From NCBI GenBank assembly GCA_943736015.1, contig OX031072.1, forward strand, positions 6,289,501 to 6,353,500: 64,000 nucleotides of DNA. The letters run 5' to 3'. Numbering within the stretch: position 1 is the first letter of the stretch; every line of letters starts with the position of its first letter. Below, piece after piece: positions 22,556 to 37,500 of the stretch. This stretch comes from Tridacna crocea. Taxonomy: Eukaryota; Mollusca; Bivalvia; Cardiida; Cardiidae. The notes beneath the pieces are model-generated. The model saw only the letters and a list, made by a program, of their open reading frames with translations. It had not been told where the DNA came from and did not search any database. The translations under genes were made by a program, and so were the position numbers.

Positions 22556-25500
22556 CTGAAAAACAGAATAAAAATAATATAATGTGATTTAACCATATAT
22601 AAACAATCCCCTGTTTTAGCTACCTTGAGGAAGAGGGTGCTTGAAAACATTGTGGAAAAAGGAGAAAAATGCTGGTAACCAGCATTTTCGCCCACTTGGA
22701 CAATGTTTTCTGTCCTTTTAAAGATGAATTCTACCAGATGAATTGCATTGAATTTGTTATCTGCATTATCTTTAATCCATTACCACACAATCCCTACTTT
22801 TGACGCCCCTGAGAAAGAAGCCTTTTAAAAACACTGTAGGAAAAGGAGAAAATGCTGGTAACCAGCATTTTCTCCTTTTCCCACAGTGTTTTCTACCCTT
22901 ACCATAAAAAATTTCTTTTTTTGAGTCACCTTTATTTTGTCATCTCCAAATACTTTGAATTTGGACCAGTCTAAAATTTGTCGTGTGGTAATGAGTTAAT
23001 GTCTATTTCATGTAACAGTGACACAGGTCAACATTATTTACATGAATTAGAATTCTACTTTTACTGCTCTTGTTTGTCATCGAAACAATAATTGCTTTTG
23101 AAAACATTGATGCAAAAGGCGAAACTACCAGTATAATGGCTACTGTTTCCATCACACAGTCTTACATGTCTTAACTCTTTACTCCATAGATACTCATTTC
23201 TACGCACTGCTTGTAGGAGCCTTTGGAAAACATTGTGGCAAGAGGTGAAATTGCTCGTGACAAGCAATTTCACCTTTTGCCACAATGTTTCTACACTATC
23301 AAAAGGTGTCATATACACATAAGAAATGGCTTCATCTGTGCTGTTATTTAGGGTCAATTAGAGATACCACAGAAATGCCTTGTGGGGTAAAGGGTTAACT
23401 TTTTACTAAAGACAAAATTTTAGACATAACCAAATTTCAGAACAACAAATGATGGGATTTGTCTCTAGAAGCATGAAAAAGATTCAGGGTACCAGGGCCG
23501 GTATTTACCAACTATTCTTGAGAATATTCTTAGTCTTCTTCTCTAAGTTTTTCAATATTTGTAAGTAACACAACCTCTGATTGGCTTAACCGAATGGTTT
23601 AGCCAATCAGAAGTTGTGTTACTTACAATGTAGAAAATTCTGGAGAATAAGATAAAGAACGCTCTTAAGAATAGTGGGTGAATAGGGGCACTGTTTGTCT
23701 AACAATAGAGATAGAAATTAGAGGTAAGGCTGCAGGTTGTATGGAATATGAAAGTACCAGTTCGTCTAACAATAGAGATAGAAATTAGAGCTAAGGCTGC
23801 AGGTTGTGTGGAATATGACGATTATAAACACTATCCGCTGAAACATTTCAAGGGTATTGAACTCTAAAATTAAAACCTGAATAGTTGTTTAGATGATATT
23901 ATTATCCCATCCAGAGTTGACATTTTGTCTTTTATAGGAGACTGATTGAGAAAAACAAATAAACCATGATGAAAAACAGTGAAGTGAACTACAGAAATTG
24001 ATAAATAATAAATTCATCCTTTAGAAAATTCATCCTTTAGAAAAATTGCTGATTACAAATTACATAGCCGATACAGACCGGTGTAGGTCAAGATTGGACA
24101 ACACAGAACATGACTGTACATGTAGTTTGATCTTGAATCTATGTTATGTTATATACATGTATTGTGTCATTTCTGCATTGGAATAACATTTTGATCTGAC
24201 CTCACTGAACATGTATGGTAGTTTGATCTTAAAGGTGGGTATTTAGAATTTTCACATCACACCAAATTAAAAGTTATATATATCATTGAAATTTATATGA
24301 AAAAACAATACAAATTATCAATAATTAAGAATCATAAGATTACAAAAAAAATTTTTTTTGATGGTATTCCCTTAAAAGGCTACAAAGCCTCTTAAACTAT
24401 TTTTAGATTTCGTGCCAAAAATCAATAAAGCATTGTGGGAATGTCACGTGACTGGCATGTGATTAATAATGCTTAAATTTCATTACATAACAATCATGTA
24501 ATAATTATTTTCCATAATCTCTTCTTTGGATGGATGTTTGAAACTTCGTCTGTGTTTTCCTGTATTTAAATGAAAGAATCGATAATCTAAGAATAGAACG
24601 TGTCTTCCGTTGGTTTCAGCCGGGTCCATAATAAGTCTCTAATTTCTTGTGTTATCGGATAGTTTTCGACTACGGGGGTTTTATGAACGCAAATTAAAAG
24701 GCTTTTGGAGTATAAGGATGATTTTTTGCATTTTTATACGCCAGTCGAAGACGGGACGTATTATGGGACCACCCGTGGCGGGCGGGCGTCCGGGCGGGCG
24801 GGCGGCGTCCAGTTCTTTGTCCGGAGCATATCTCCAAAACTATTCTACCTAGGGTTATGAAATTTCATGGGTGGATAGATCTCATCAAGGGGGAGTGCAG
24901 TGCACAAGAACCATAACTCTTGCTTGCTCAATTTTTGAGTTATTGCCCTTTGTCGCTTTTCATACTTGAATTTTGTCCGGAGCATATCTCCAAAACTATA
25001 CTAGCTAGGGTTATGAAATTTCTTGGGTGAATAGATCTCACCAAGGGGGAGTGCAGTGCACAGGAACCATAACTCTTGCTTGCTTAATTTTTGAGTTATT
25101 GCCCTTTGTCGTTTTTCATACTTGAATTTTGTCCGGAGCATATCTCCAAAACTATACTAGCTAGGGTTATGAAATTTCTTGGGTGAATAGATCTTACCAA
25201 GGGGGAGTGCAGTGCATAGGAACCATAACTCTTGCTTGCTTAATTTTTGAGTTATTGACCTTTGTCCTTTTTTCATACTTGAATTTTGTCCGGTGAATAT
25301 CTCCAAAACTATACTAGCTAGGGTTATGAAATTTCATGGGTAAATAGATCTTATCAAGGGGGAGTGCAGTGCTCAGAAATCATAACTCTTGCTTGCTTAA
25401 TTTTTGAGTTATTGCCCTTTGTCATTTTTCATACTTGATTTTTGTCCGGAGCATATCTCCAAAACTATACTACCTAGGGTTATGAAATTTCATGGGTGGA

Positions 25501-28500
25501 TAGATCTTATCAAGGGGGAGTGCAGTTCACAGAAATCATAACTCTTGCTTGCTTAATTTTTGAGTTATTGCCCTTTGTCGTTTTTCATACTTGAATTTTG
25601 TCCGGAGCATATCTCCAAAACTATACTAGCTAGGGTTATGAAATTTCATAGGTGGATAGATCTCATCAAGGGGGAGTGCAGTGCACAAGAACCATAACTC
25701 TTGCTTGCTTAATTTTTGAGTTATTGCCCTTTGTCGTTTTTCATACTTGATTTTTGTCCGGAGCATATCTCCAAAACTATACTAGCTAGGGTTATGAAAT
25801 TTCATGGGTGGATAGATCTCATCAAGGTGGAGTGCAATGTGTAGGAACCATAACTCTTGCTTGCTTAATTTTTGAGTTATTGCCCTTTGTTGTTTTTCAT
25901 ACTTGATTTTTGTCTGGTGAAACCTCCAAAACTATACTAGCTAGGGTTATGAAATTTCATGGGTGGATAGATCTCATCAAGCGGGAGTGCAGTGCACAGG
26001 AATCATAACTCTTGCTCGCTTAATTTTCGAGTTACTGCCCTTTGTCGTTTTTCATACTTGAATTTAGTCTGGTGCATGCCCCAGCTTTACAACTTGGGGT
26101 AAGACGGGCGTATCTTGCGACAGTTTGCCGCTCTTGTTGTAAAATGTTCGTCCCAAAATCTGAAGGGCCACCTTTAAATCAGAGCAGCTCCAGATAGAGG
26201 GAGTGATTTTGATTTTGAAATTGAAAATATTAATTATTAACCTTATGTAATGGGTACTCATTAGAATTTTCTCATGGAGACGATTCTGATGAGTACCCAC
26301 AATATAGGATTTGGAAGAGAAGTAATGGATTTAGAATACTATCTCTACTTCTTATCTGGAGCTCTGTTAATGAATCTATATTGATTTTAGAAATAATGTT
26401 TCTCTTTAGAGTGTGGCAGTATAAGAGCTAAATTACAGTTTGATACTTTTTTTCTCCTTCTCCATCAAAAATCCTATGGTATGCACTGGCAAAACATATT
26501 TGGTTTAATCTTTTCCCAAACAAGCCCTTGTTTTTACATGTCTGCAGTACAAGTCTTTTGAAAACACTGTGGGAAAAGAAGAAATTGCTCGTAATGAGCA
26601 ATTTCTTCTTTTCCCACAGTGTTTTCTGCCCCTTCAGATAATTTTCTGCCATTGTTTTGAAAGTTAAAATTGTCTTCTGCAAACTCTTTCAGTTTGGAAG
26701 AGTCTAAAATTTGTCTTTTGGGAAAGGGTTAAAACATCTCTGTGATGCATGATGCCAAGTACTGGCAAGTCATTACACAATATAGGGACCCATAAAGCCC
26801 ATTGTGTTTAGAAATTGGACGAAGCAGAGGGTAAATCAGAGCCAGTTGACATTCAGAAAATTTACAAAAGCAAAAAGTAAAGTTTAGAGCCATTTCCGCC
26901 TACTTAGTTGGCACAGGCTGACATGGGTCAATAATTTTTGCAAATGTGTTAACCCTTTACTAAATGACAAGGTTTGAGACCTGTCCGAATTGAAAGCACT
27001 TGCTGATGACAGTTTGAATGTGGTTCATAATTATGAAATGGTTTTTCTTTGAAAGGGAAGAAAACATTTTGTGGGAGGCATTTTCTCCTTTTCCCCACAA
27101 TTTTTTCAAAAGTCTTTGTTTCAGGGTCATTGAAAGTCATCATTTTGTGGTAAAGGGTTAAGCCCTCTCTCCTGAGAGTGTGGCTCATATGAGGATAATT
27201 GTGCCGACTCCTTGGTTAATTAAAATTTTTCAAATGCCTTTTTGTGTCTTGGTACTCAAGAGATCACTGTATCAGGACAAGGGTTAGATTTGAATTATGT
27301 CAATGCGATCAGTTTTGCAGTATCGATAAACCTGTATCAGTTTTTCTGCTGATTTTGTTCTTTTGTTGTTCCATCGATCACAGTGAAATAGGAATAATTA
27401 ACAGGAAATGGTGTGCTAATAGAATTTGGTTTTGGTTTAAAACCAATACCACACAATCCCAACTTTGACGACCCTGGACAAGAACGCTTTTGGTAATCAG
27501 CATTTTCTCCCTTTTCCACAATATTTTCTACCCTATTAAAGACACAAATTATCTCTTGAGCTACATTTATTTTGTTGTCTGCAAATGTTTGAATTTGGTC
27601 AACTCTCCAATATTGTCATTTGGTAAAGAGTTAACGCTTTACCCAGCTTTGTCCAAATTAAAAAAATGCAGGTAACATATTAAGTCTACTTCAAATTATC
27701 GAATTTGAAATTTAAAAGGACAGAAAACATAGTGGAAAATGGAGAAAATGCTGGTTTCCAACACTTTCTCCTTTTCCAACAATGTTTTCAAAAGACTTTT
27801 TTCTTAGGGTTGTCAAAAGTGGTAATTGCGTGGTAAAGGGTTAAACCCATTCCAGGCAATAAAATTTTAGACATATCCAAGTTGAAAGCAACTGCAGACT
27901 CACAGCATCATAAATGTGACTCAAAAATTGAAATTTGTTTTGGGTTGCCCTTTACCCTAGTGCAGATAACTGTCCTCAAAGGCGATGTTACTTTTTGACT
28001 GGTCACCTCTGGTAGTTGCACAATAAATGTCCAAATATGAAAAAAATCACCATGTCGTCTCATTATTGAGACTACCCTTTACCCCATATGGCATTTCTTC
28101 AGTATATCTAACTGACCCTAAATAACAGCAAGGATGAAGACGTTTCCTATGTGTATATGACACCTTTTAATAGCATAGAAAACACTGTGGCAAAAGGTGA
28201 AATTGCTCGTGACGAACAATTTCACCGTTTGCCACAATGTTTTCCAAAGGCTCCTACAAGCAATGTCTAAAAATAATTATCTATGGAGTAAAGGGGTAGG
28301 TTAGAAAACATTGTTGGAAAAACGGAGAAAATGCTCAATACTGACATTTTCTGATTTTCCCACAAAAGCTTTCTTTCTGAAGGTTATTAAAAATTTGGAC
28401 TGGCTAGTGAAGGGTTAACCCATTACCAAACACCAAAATTTTAGACTAGTCCTGATTTAAAGCACTTGCAGATGACAAATGTAACCCAAAAATTGAAATT

Positions 28501-31500
28501 TGTTTCTACCAGGATAGAAAATATTTTGGGGAAAGGAGAAAATACTGTTTACCAACATTTTCTCCTTTTCCGTCATTGTTTTCAAAAGGCTTCTATCTCG
28601 GGTGTTATCAAAAGTCTGGATTGTGTGGAAAAGGGTTAAACCTTTGCCAGACACCAAAATTTAGGTGTATCCACACAATCCGCATCTTAGACCAACACTT
28701 CATTTTCTCTTCAAAGCCATTGGCTCTGTATATGGAGTTTCCTATCCATGCACACCCACAGGCATTTTTACACAACAATTATTTCAATTTTTTGAAAGCA
28801 TTTGCAGATGACAAAATAAAAGTGACTGAAAATTTTAAATTTGTTTTGTGAAGGATAGAAAACATTGTGGGAAAAGAAGAAAATGCTGGTTACCAGCATT
28901 TTCTCCTTTTCCCACAAAGTTTTCTAAAGGCATTTTTCTCAGGGTCGTCAAAAGTTGGGTTTGTGTGGTAATGGGTTAAGTGATATTTTTTTCTTTGAGT
29001 TGAAGAAAACATTGTGGTTTCCAGCATTTTCTCCTTTTCCCACAATGTTCCAAATGTTTGCTTTGTCAGGGTCATTTCAGTAAAGGATTTGTTTTTCAAC
29101 AGAGTACAAGGTTTAACTCATTACCAAACGACAAAATTTTAGATTTATCCAAATCGAAAGCATTTGCAGACCACAAAATAAAGGTGACTAAAAAATAGAA
29201 ATTGGTTCTGGGAAGGGTAGAAAACACTGTGGGAAAAGGAGAAAATGCTGGTTACCAGCATTTTCTCCTTTTCCTACAGTGTTTTCAAAAGGCTTCTTCC
29301 TCAGGGGCATCAAAAGTAGGGATTGTGTGGTAATGGGTTAAACTGGTGTATATTGACAGCTTTTTTAGACTACAATCAAAATTATATTGCTGTAGTGGTG
29401 AAATTTGTCTCAAAGGTCAGGAAAAGTCACATGAAAAAAGAGAAAATGGCTACCAGAATTTTGTCCTTTTCCCGCAATGTTTTGAAAAGTCTCTTCATCC
29501 GTAAGGTGAAAGCAGTTTGAGATCAATTGGCAAAGGCTTAAACCATAGTGGAGCCCTGGTAGCGCTGTTGGTAGCGTGCAGAACTTGAGAACAAGGGGTC
29601 CAGGGTTCGATCCCTGGCTATAACCCCTGGCTTGGCCAGTCTCTCCCCCGAGGACTGCTTATAGTCACTGCAACAAGATTTATTCCCCTCCCACCGCTGA
29701 CCATTATTTCGACAATGATTATATGGGAAAGCAGCCAATGGCTTGGACAGAAAATTGTGGGAAGTACTGGTAAAAGAAACTCCAGGAACGCATGAATAGG
29801 TGCACTGGCCGCAGCGATATGACTAAAATAATGTTGAAAATGGCACTTAACACCATACAATCAATCAATCAACTTAAACTGAACTGCACAGGCTATTTTA
29901 GACACATCAAAAAATAACATTTTAGAGGGGAAAATGAAGGAGGAAAGGAAACTACTTTACAGAGTAAAGTGGGGAAAAAAGGGCTATTGCTTGTTAAAGC
30001 AACTTCTTCTTTTTCCCTCATTGTTTTTCAAAATTCTAGTGCAAGGGTGTGAAACGCTTTGCTATATTTGTTCAGTAATCGCTCAGCTTTTAATACTTAA
30101 TACGCCGTAACTCAATCTGTGTGTCGGTATTGAGTTACTCTAAATATAGTCCAAATGAAAATGGCTAGAGAGATCGCAAATGGAACTGCAAAAAAATGCA
30201 GCTGCTAAAAATTTTAACCCCTAGAGCGGTGAATTAATGAATGGACCTTTTCGGAAAACATCAAAATATTGTCATTAGTTTTCAGGGTTGTTTTGCAGGA
30301 TACATAATAAAGTAATAGACAGTGTAGATACAAGATCACATTCAGCACAGAATGTGAAATCTGATCTTGATCTACACAAAGACAACTTATATTGGTCCCA
30401 GTATATTATGGGTTGTACTGAAAGCTAAATTTTGGCTTTGGGTGGATAAATTGAACTCTTTACCAAATGACAAAATTTTGGACTGGACCAAATTCAAAGC
30501 ACCTGCAGACGACAGATTAAACTTAATTGGTAATATGATGATTTCTGACTGATAGGGTAGGAAATAATGTGGGAAAAGGAGAAAATGCTGATTACCAGCA
30601 TTTTCTCCTTTTCCAACAATGTTGCCTATAGGTTTCTTTCTCAGGGTCATTAAAAGTCGGGACTGTGTGGTAAAGAGTTAACCCATTACCACACAATCCC
30701 TACTTTTGACGCCCTTGAGAAAGAAGACTTATGAAAACACTGTAGGAAAAGGAGAAAATGCTGGTTACCAGCATTTTCTCCTTTTCCCACAGTGTTTTCT
30801 ACCATTCCCAGCACAAATTTCATTTTTTCAGTCACGTTTATTCTGTTGTATGCAAATGTTTTCAATTTGAACCAGTCTAAAATTTTGTCGTGTGGTAAAG
30901 AGTTAAGTGATGCAAGTGCTGATGCAAGCTACACAATTTTACAGCTGAAAAAAACCCAGAGAATTCTATTGGCTTAATTGGCTAACAGCTAGCACTCCTT
31001 AAGGACTGAAATGACCATTGACAATCAGTTTTTTAGCTCACCTGAGCACCAAGTGCTCATGGTGAGCTTTTGTGATCACCCTATGTCCGTCGTCCACAAT
31101 TTCTTTAAACATCTTCTCCTCCTAAACCACTGGGCCAATCTTGATGAAACTTGGCAGGGATGTTCCTTGGGTGAAGCTCTACCAAAGTTGTTCAAGAGAT
31201 TGAATTCCAGGCATAATTCTGGTTGCTATGGCAACCAAAAGGAAAAAAATAGCAAAATCTTTGAAAATCTTCTCTGAAACTAGTAGGCGTAGAGCTTTGA
31301 TATTTGGTATGTAGTGGACCTCTACCAAGATTGTTCATATGATGCCCCAGGGGTCAAAACTGGCCCCGCCCTGGGGGTCACAAGTTTGAAACATAGGAAC
31401 AAAAAAGAAAACTTTAAAATTCTTCTTCTCTGAAACTAGGTGGTGCAGAGCTTTGATATATAGTAAGTAGCATCTCCTAGTTGACCTGTACCAAGATTGT

Positions 31501-34500
31501 TCATATGATGCCCCTGGGGTCAAAAGTGGCCCACACTGTTTTTCCACACTGTTTTCAAAAGGCTACTATTCCAAATCGGTAAAAACCAGGGATTGTTTGG
31601 GAAAGGGTTAATTAATCTTTACTTAGTTTTGAAATTCATTTTCCTTCATAACACTGGGACTGACCAAACCATAATACATTATTTTCATACTTTTGGTATG
31701 AGTTGAATTTGGATGCAATTTGTTTACTTTGGGCTATTATTGTGACTTTAAGTATTCATCCTCGAATTTTCTCTGATATTTTCTGGTCAGAACAGCTAAG
31801 TGAGTCTCAATTTATACATATTTTTCTCTTCTTGAGGAAAAGTACTTAACCTTTTACTTCACAATGCAGACTTTAATTCTAATTAAAGACTCTGTGTAAG
31901 TAGCCTTTCAAAAATATTGTGGGAAAAGGAGAAAATGCTGGTAACCAGCATTTTCTCCTTTTCCCACAATTTTTTCGATTATATAAAAGAAAAATTGCAC
32001 CAATTTGATCACATTCATGATTGAAATCGTCGTCTGCAAATGCTTTCATTTTGGAGAAATGCTAATATTTTGTTGTCTGGTAAAGGTTTAAGTTACTTGT
32101 GTGAATGTGGGTTAACAATTTTTTACCATGAAAAGAAATGTTCGGGATACTTACATCAACATATTCAATCTTTACAGTGTAGTTCTTGTGGCGTATCCCG
32201 AGTTCTGTCATTAGATTACGTAGCTTGTCTCGATTGTCAAGGCGATTAATACATTTGTCAACAGTGCCCATCACCCGCAGTGCATGGGCTCGTAGTATTG
32301 CGTTGTATTCGAGTTTGGACGTTTCAACTGTTCGGAATGACATGAACACATCTTGAACTTCAGGATGCGTCTCAAATAAACTGAAAAGAGAATAATAATA
32401 ATGGTTTGATAATTCTTTGGGTTTCTAGGAATGGGGTGGGTGTGGGGAACTCCTACAGCCTGTGACTTTAATGGCAAAAAGTAAATACATGTAGTTGGGG
32501 TGTAAAAATGCATTTGAATTTAAATCATACATTTAAAAGTATGAAAATCATTTTGAGGATGATAGTCGGCAGAAAAATGATTTTCAAAACTGGGTAATAT
32601 GTGAACTAAAGAAAGAGGATCTGGCAACTTTTGACCTACTTTTTAGATAATTTTTCTGCCAGCCACTTACACTTGAGACAATTCAAGATGATATTACTCA
32701 TTAATCTGAGATTATGATTGTATGACCGTATGATGGTTTTCAACATTATGTCAGTTATATCGCGGCATGCTTTCCTGGGGTCTCTTTTACCAGTACTCCA
32801 CACAGTTTCCTGTCCAAGCCACTGGCTTCTTTCACACATAACCATTGTCGAAATAATGGTCAGCGGTGGGAGAGGAGTGAATCCTGTGGCAATGACTATC
32901 ATTCTTCACCAGAATGAAATCAAACACGCTTGGGATTTCGACCACATCCAGTTCTCATGTCGCAGACCATTTTTAACCCTTTACCAAACAACAAAATCTT
33001 AGACATGTCCAAATTTGGAGCATTTGTGGCTAACAAAAGGAAAAGACTGACAGAGAAAGGGTAGAAAACATGGTGGAAAATGGAAGAAATACTGGTCAAA
33101 ATGCAGATTTTGAACAACCCTGGGAAAGAAGCCTTCTGAAAACATTGTGGGATAAGGCGAAAATGCTTGTTACATACAATTTCTCCTTTTCCAGCAATGT
33201 TTTCTATCTGATCATGTACAAGTTTCACAATTTGAGCCACAATGAATTGTTATCTGCAAATGCTCTCAATTTGCCGAGCGCCCTTGGTCAGTTGCTACTG
33301 TACAGGACAAGGGGTAGCAGATTTGATCCCCAGCTAGGCCACTTTATTTCTATGGATTGATAACTGTCATTGAGATAATATCTATCTTGATTATCAAACC
33401 AGGCCAAGGTCTTGGCACTTAAATAGTTCGATATAAGTGTTGACGGTGGAAAGGGTTTATTATTGACATTTTATATCATATTTTGCTCATATATTTCTCT
33501 CATATTTCCTAGTATTGCATGCTCTCTGGCCATATCTTGGCCTGCACGACATATTCTGTTTTTTCACCTATCATTAACTGTATGTTTATTTAAAAAAGTA
33601 GACTACTATGTCCGATTTTCTTGAAAAATAGTTCAGTTTTGTTTTGTTCTTATAAATTTTTACAGCTTCAGCAGTGTTTAGAGTTCAGTGTCACATGACT
33701 TTAGATTGATTTTTTTGTTGGGCTCATATCAAATTTGCATTCTGAATTGCATGCTTAGTCTTAAACTAAAAATGTAGGAAGTAACACAATTTCTAAGCCA
33801 TTTGGTTATGAAAGGCTCTTTAACTCTTGACCATTTTTTTTTCTAATGCTCCAAAACAAATTATACTTTGTGAATCATGTTTTTTTTTGTTGACTACAGA
33901 ATTAGTGCTGTCATTTTGGTCAAGAATTCAAAATTTTGCTGTTTGGTAAAGACCTAAGCAAGACTGTTTTGACACTGCAAATCCCAAGGCCACCAGAATT
34001 CACATACATAAAGACTTCCATGGGCTATATAATGCACCAGGGAAATTATCGTCTGTTAACATTGTCTACCAAAATCACCCAGTGAATCAGAACTGTGACC
34101 ATCAAGAATCAATTGTCGGCCAGCCAAGGGTTGACCTTGGCTGAGAACTTGAAGAACATTCTGATTCACCCATTAACCCTTTCCCAAACAAGCCCTGCTT
34201 TTTATGTGTCTGCAGTAAAAGTCTTTTGAAAACACTGTGGGAAAAGGAGAAATTGCTCATAACGAGCAATTTCTCCTTTTCGCACAGTGTTTTCTACCCT
34301 TTATGAGAACTTTCTGCCATTTTCTCCAAATCTAAAATTGTGGTCTGCAAACTCTTTCAGTTTGGAAGAGACCAAAATTTGTCGTTTGGGAAAAGGTTAA
34401 CATATTCATTTTTGTAAGACCATGATGGAGAAGACTTTGGAAAACATGGTAGGAAAAGGAGAAAGTGCTCGTAACAAGCATTTTCTCCTTTTCCCACTTT

Positions 34501-37500
34501 ATTTTCTGGCCTTTCACTCATAACTGCTGTCGTTTGAGCCAGATTTATCATCTACAAAATCAATGCTTTGAAATAGGACAAGTTTTGTCATTTGGTGAAG
34601 TATTAATTCTTTACAACAAGAGGGCCATGATGGCCCTGAAATCGCTCACCGGAGTTTATTGACCAAACATGCACCATCTAGTTTCCCAGTGACCTAGTTT
34701 TTTATCAGACATTACCCATCATCAAACACTTTTGAGATATCAATAAGACAAACATTCTGGCCAAGTTTCATGAGTATTGGACTGAAAATGTGGCCTCTAC
34801 AGTGTACAAAAGGTTTTTCTAAGATTTCATCAAGTGACCTAGTTTTGGACCCGACAATTACCCAGTATCAAACTCTTTTGAGACATCACCAAAACAAACA
34901 TTCTGACCAAGTCTGAAGAGTATCAGGCAGAAAATGTAGCCTCTAGAGTGTACACAAGGTTTTTCTAATATTTGACCCATTGACCTAGTTTTTGACTTCA
35001 CATGACCCATTTTCAAACTCATTCAAGGTATCACCAGGACAAATATTATAAACAAGTTTCAGGAGTATCAGACTGAAAATGTGTCATCCAGAGCATACAA
35101 AAGGTGTTTATAACATTTGACCTATTGACCCAGTTTTTGACCCAACATGACCCATTTTCAAACTCATCCAAGATATTATAAAGGCAAACATTCTGACTAA
35201 TTTTCAAGAGAGATGGACTAAAAATGTGGCATCCAGAGCATATACAAGGTTTTTCTAAGATTTGACCTGGGGACCTAGTTTTTAACCCCCAACAACCCAT
35301 TTTCAAACCTGTCTGAGATATCATTAAGACAGACATTCTGACCAACTTACAAGAGTTTCGGACTGAAAATGTGGCCTCTAGAGCCTACAAAAGGTTTTTC
35401 TAACTTTGACCTAGTGACCTAGTTTTTGACCCCACATGACCCATTTTCGATCTTGTCCGAGATATCATCCAGGCGTACGAAAGGTTTTTCTAAGATTTGA
35501 CCTAGTGACCTAGTTTTTGACCCCACATGACCCATTTTCAAACTCCTCCGAGATACCATCCAGACAAACATCCTGACCAACTTTCATGAGTATCCGACTG
35601 AAAATGTGGCTTCTAGAGCGTACACAAGGTTTTTCTAAGATTTGACCTGGTGACCTAGTTTTTGATCCCACATGACCCATTTTCGAACTCGTCTGTGATA
35701 TCATCCAGACAAACATCCTGACCAACTTTCATGAGTATCCGACAGAAAATGTGGCCTCTAGAGCGTACACAAGGTTTTTCTAAGATTTGACCTGGTGACC
35801 TAGTTTTTGACCCCACATGAACCATTTTCGAATTCATCCGAGATATCATCAAACAAACATCCTGACCAACTTTCATGAGTATCCAACTCAAAATGTGGCC
35901 TCTAGAGCGTACAAAAGGTTTTTCTAAGATTTGACCTAGTGACCTAGTTTTTGACCCCACATGACCCATTTTCGAACTCGTTTGAGATATCATCGAGACA
36001 AACATCCTGACCAACTTTCATGTGTATCCAACTCAAAATATGGCCTATAGAGCGTACACAAGGTTTTTCTAAGATTTGACCTAGTGACCTAGTTTTTGAC
36101 CCCACATGACCCGTTTTCAAACTCGATTTTATCGAGACAAACATCCTGACAAACTTTCATGAGTATCCGACCAAAACTGTGGCCTCTAGAGCGTACACAA
36201 GGTAAAAAGTTGACGACGGACGACGCACGACAGATGATGGACGCTGGACACAGCACGATCACAATAGCTCACCATGAGCACTTCGTGCTCAGGTGAGCTA
36301 ATAAAAAATTAACACTAGTAAATTGAAAACTTTTCAAGTGGACAAATGAACTCATTACCAATGTTTTCTAAAGGCATCTTTCTCAAGGGCGTCAAAAGTA
36401 GGGATTGTGTGGTAATGAATTAAGGATATTGCACCCAATGGGATTCATGTAACATTGCCTCTCATTGTGGAAAGAACTTAAGGATTCGGTTAAGACATGG
36501 GTAATCTTTAAAGGATTGGCCAATAGATGCTCAGCTTCCCCCTTAATTACGGATTACCTGTGTCTAAGCTGAATCTGAATTTTGGTGTTGAAAAGGGACG
36601 TTAGTAGGATAGATAAACAGGATAGATTGTTTGACAAGCTAGTTGAAAGGTTGACAAACTGACTGTATCAGTGTTTAATTTCTAGTTCATTAATTACCTA
36701 GATGGTTGATGTGCATTTGGGCAAAGCATTCTTTTAATCCAGCCCTTACCTGTTTACAGCTACATAAGTAGCATGAACATTTTCAGCCAACAATGGAAAT
36801 CATATGATTTAAGAATTAATTGCAAAAGAAAACTCCTTGCACTTTATGACTTTTTCGTCAAAGACCAGACTGAAATTTTGTCATCAATTCGAGAGTGAAA
36901 TCTTCACCAAATACACTAGTGTGTTAATGGCCTTGAGGAAGATGGGCCTATGAAAATACGAAGAGGGGAAAATGCGGTAACCAATTGATTTTATCCTTTT
37001 CCCACAATATTATCTCATTTAATCCACAGACAAACCCATTATTAGAGCCATGATCTAATCCTTAATCCTTTACCACACAATACAGACTTTTAATGGCCCC
37101 GTGAAAGATGCCTTATGAAAACAAAGTGAAAAAAGGAGAAAATGCTGGTAACCACAGTTTGATAATGTACCTTTTTCCCACAATATTTTCTCCTTTACTA
37201 ACACATTATTGAAGCTTAAACCTGCTAAATATGTGATATGAAAATTTCATGCCAGTAGTAAAGAACCAAAACTTTGCTCTTCAAAGGTTTTTTTTATTTC
37301 AGGGAAAGATCTCCTTATCAAACAGTGTAGATCTAAGATCAGACTGCACGCTCTGTGAAGTCTGATATTGGCCTCAAAAGATCTTTGAGACTTGAGTGCT
37401 GTCTGTAAAGGGACATGTCAAAATGTCTAAAAAGTTTGTCGGCAGGTAAAAGAGTCCAAGGACACCAATGGAAATTTCTTCGACCAATAAAATTGGTTTC

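Noticed and set aside
32040-32249. Plus-strand frame over globin exon 2
   Set aside because: Antisense shadow; the minus strand gives a clear globin core with splice sites.
35046-36144. Chain of minus-strand frames with MVRMFV...GQILEKPCVRS repeats
   Set aside because: They follow the 145-bp unit of a tandem-repeat element and shift frame with it; no start or domain evidence.
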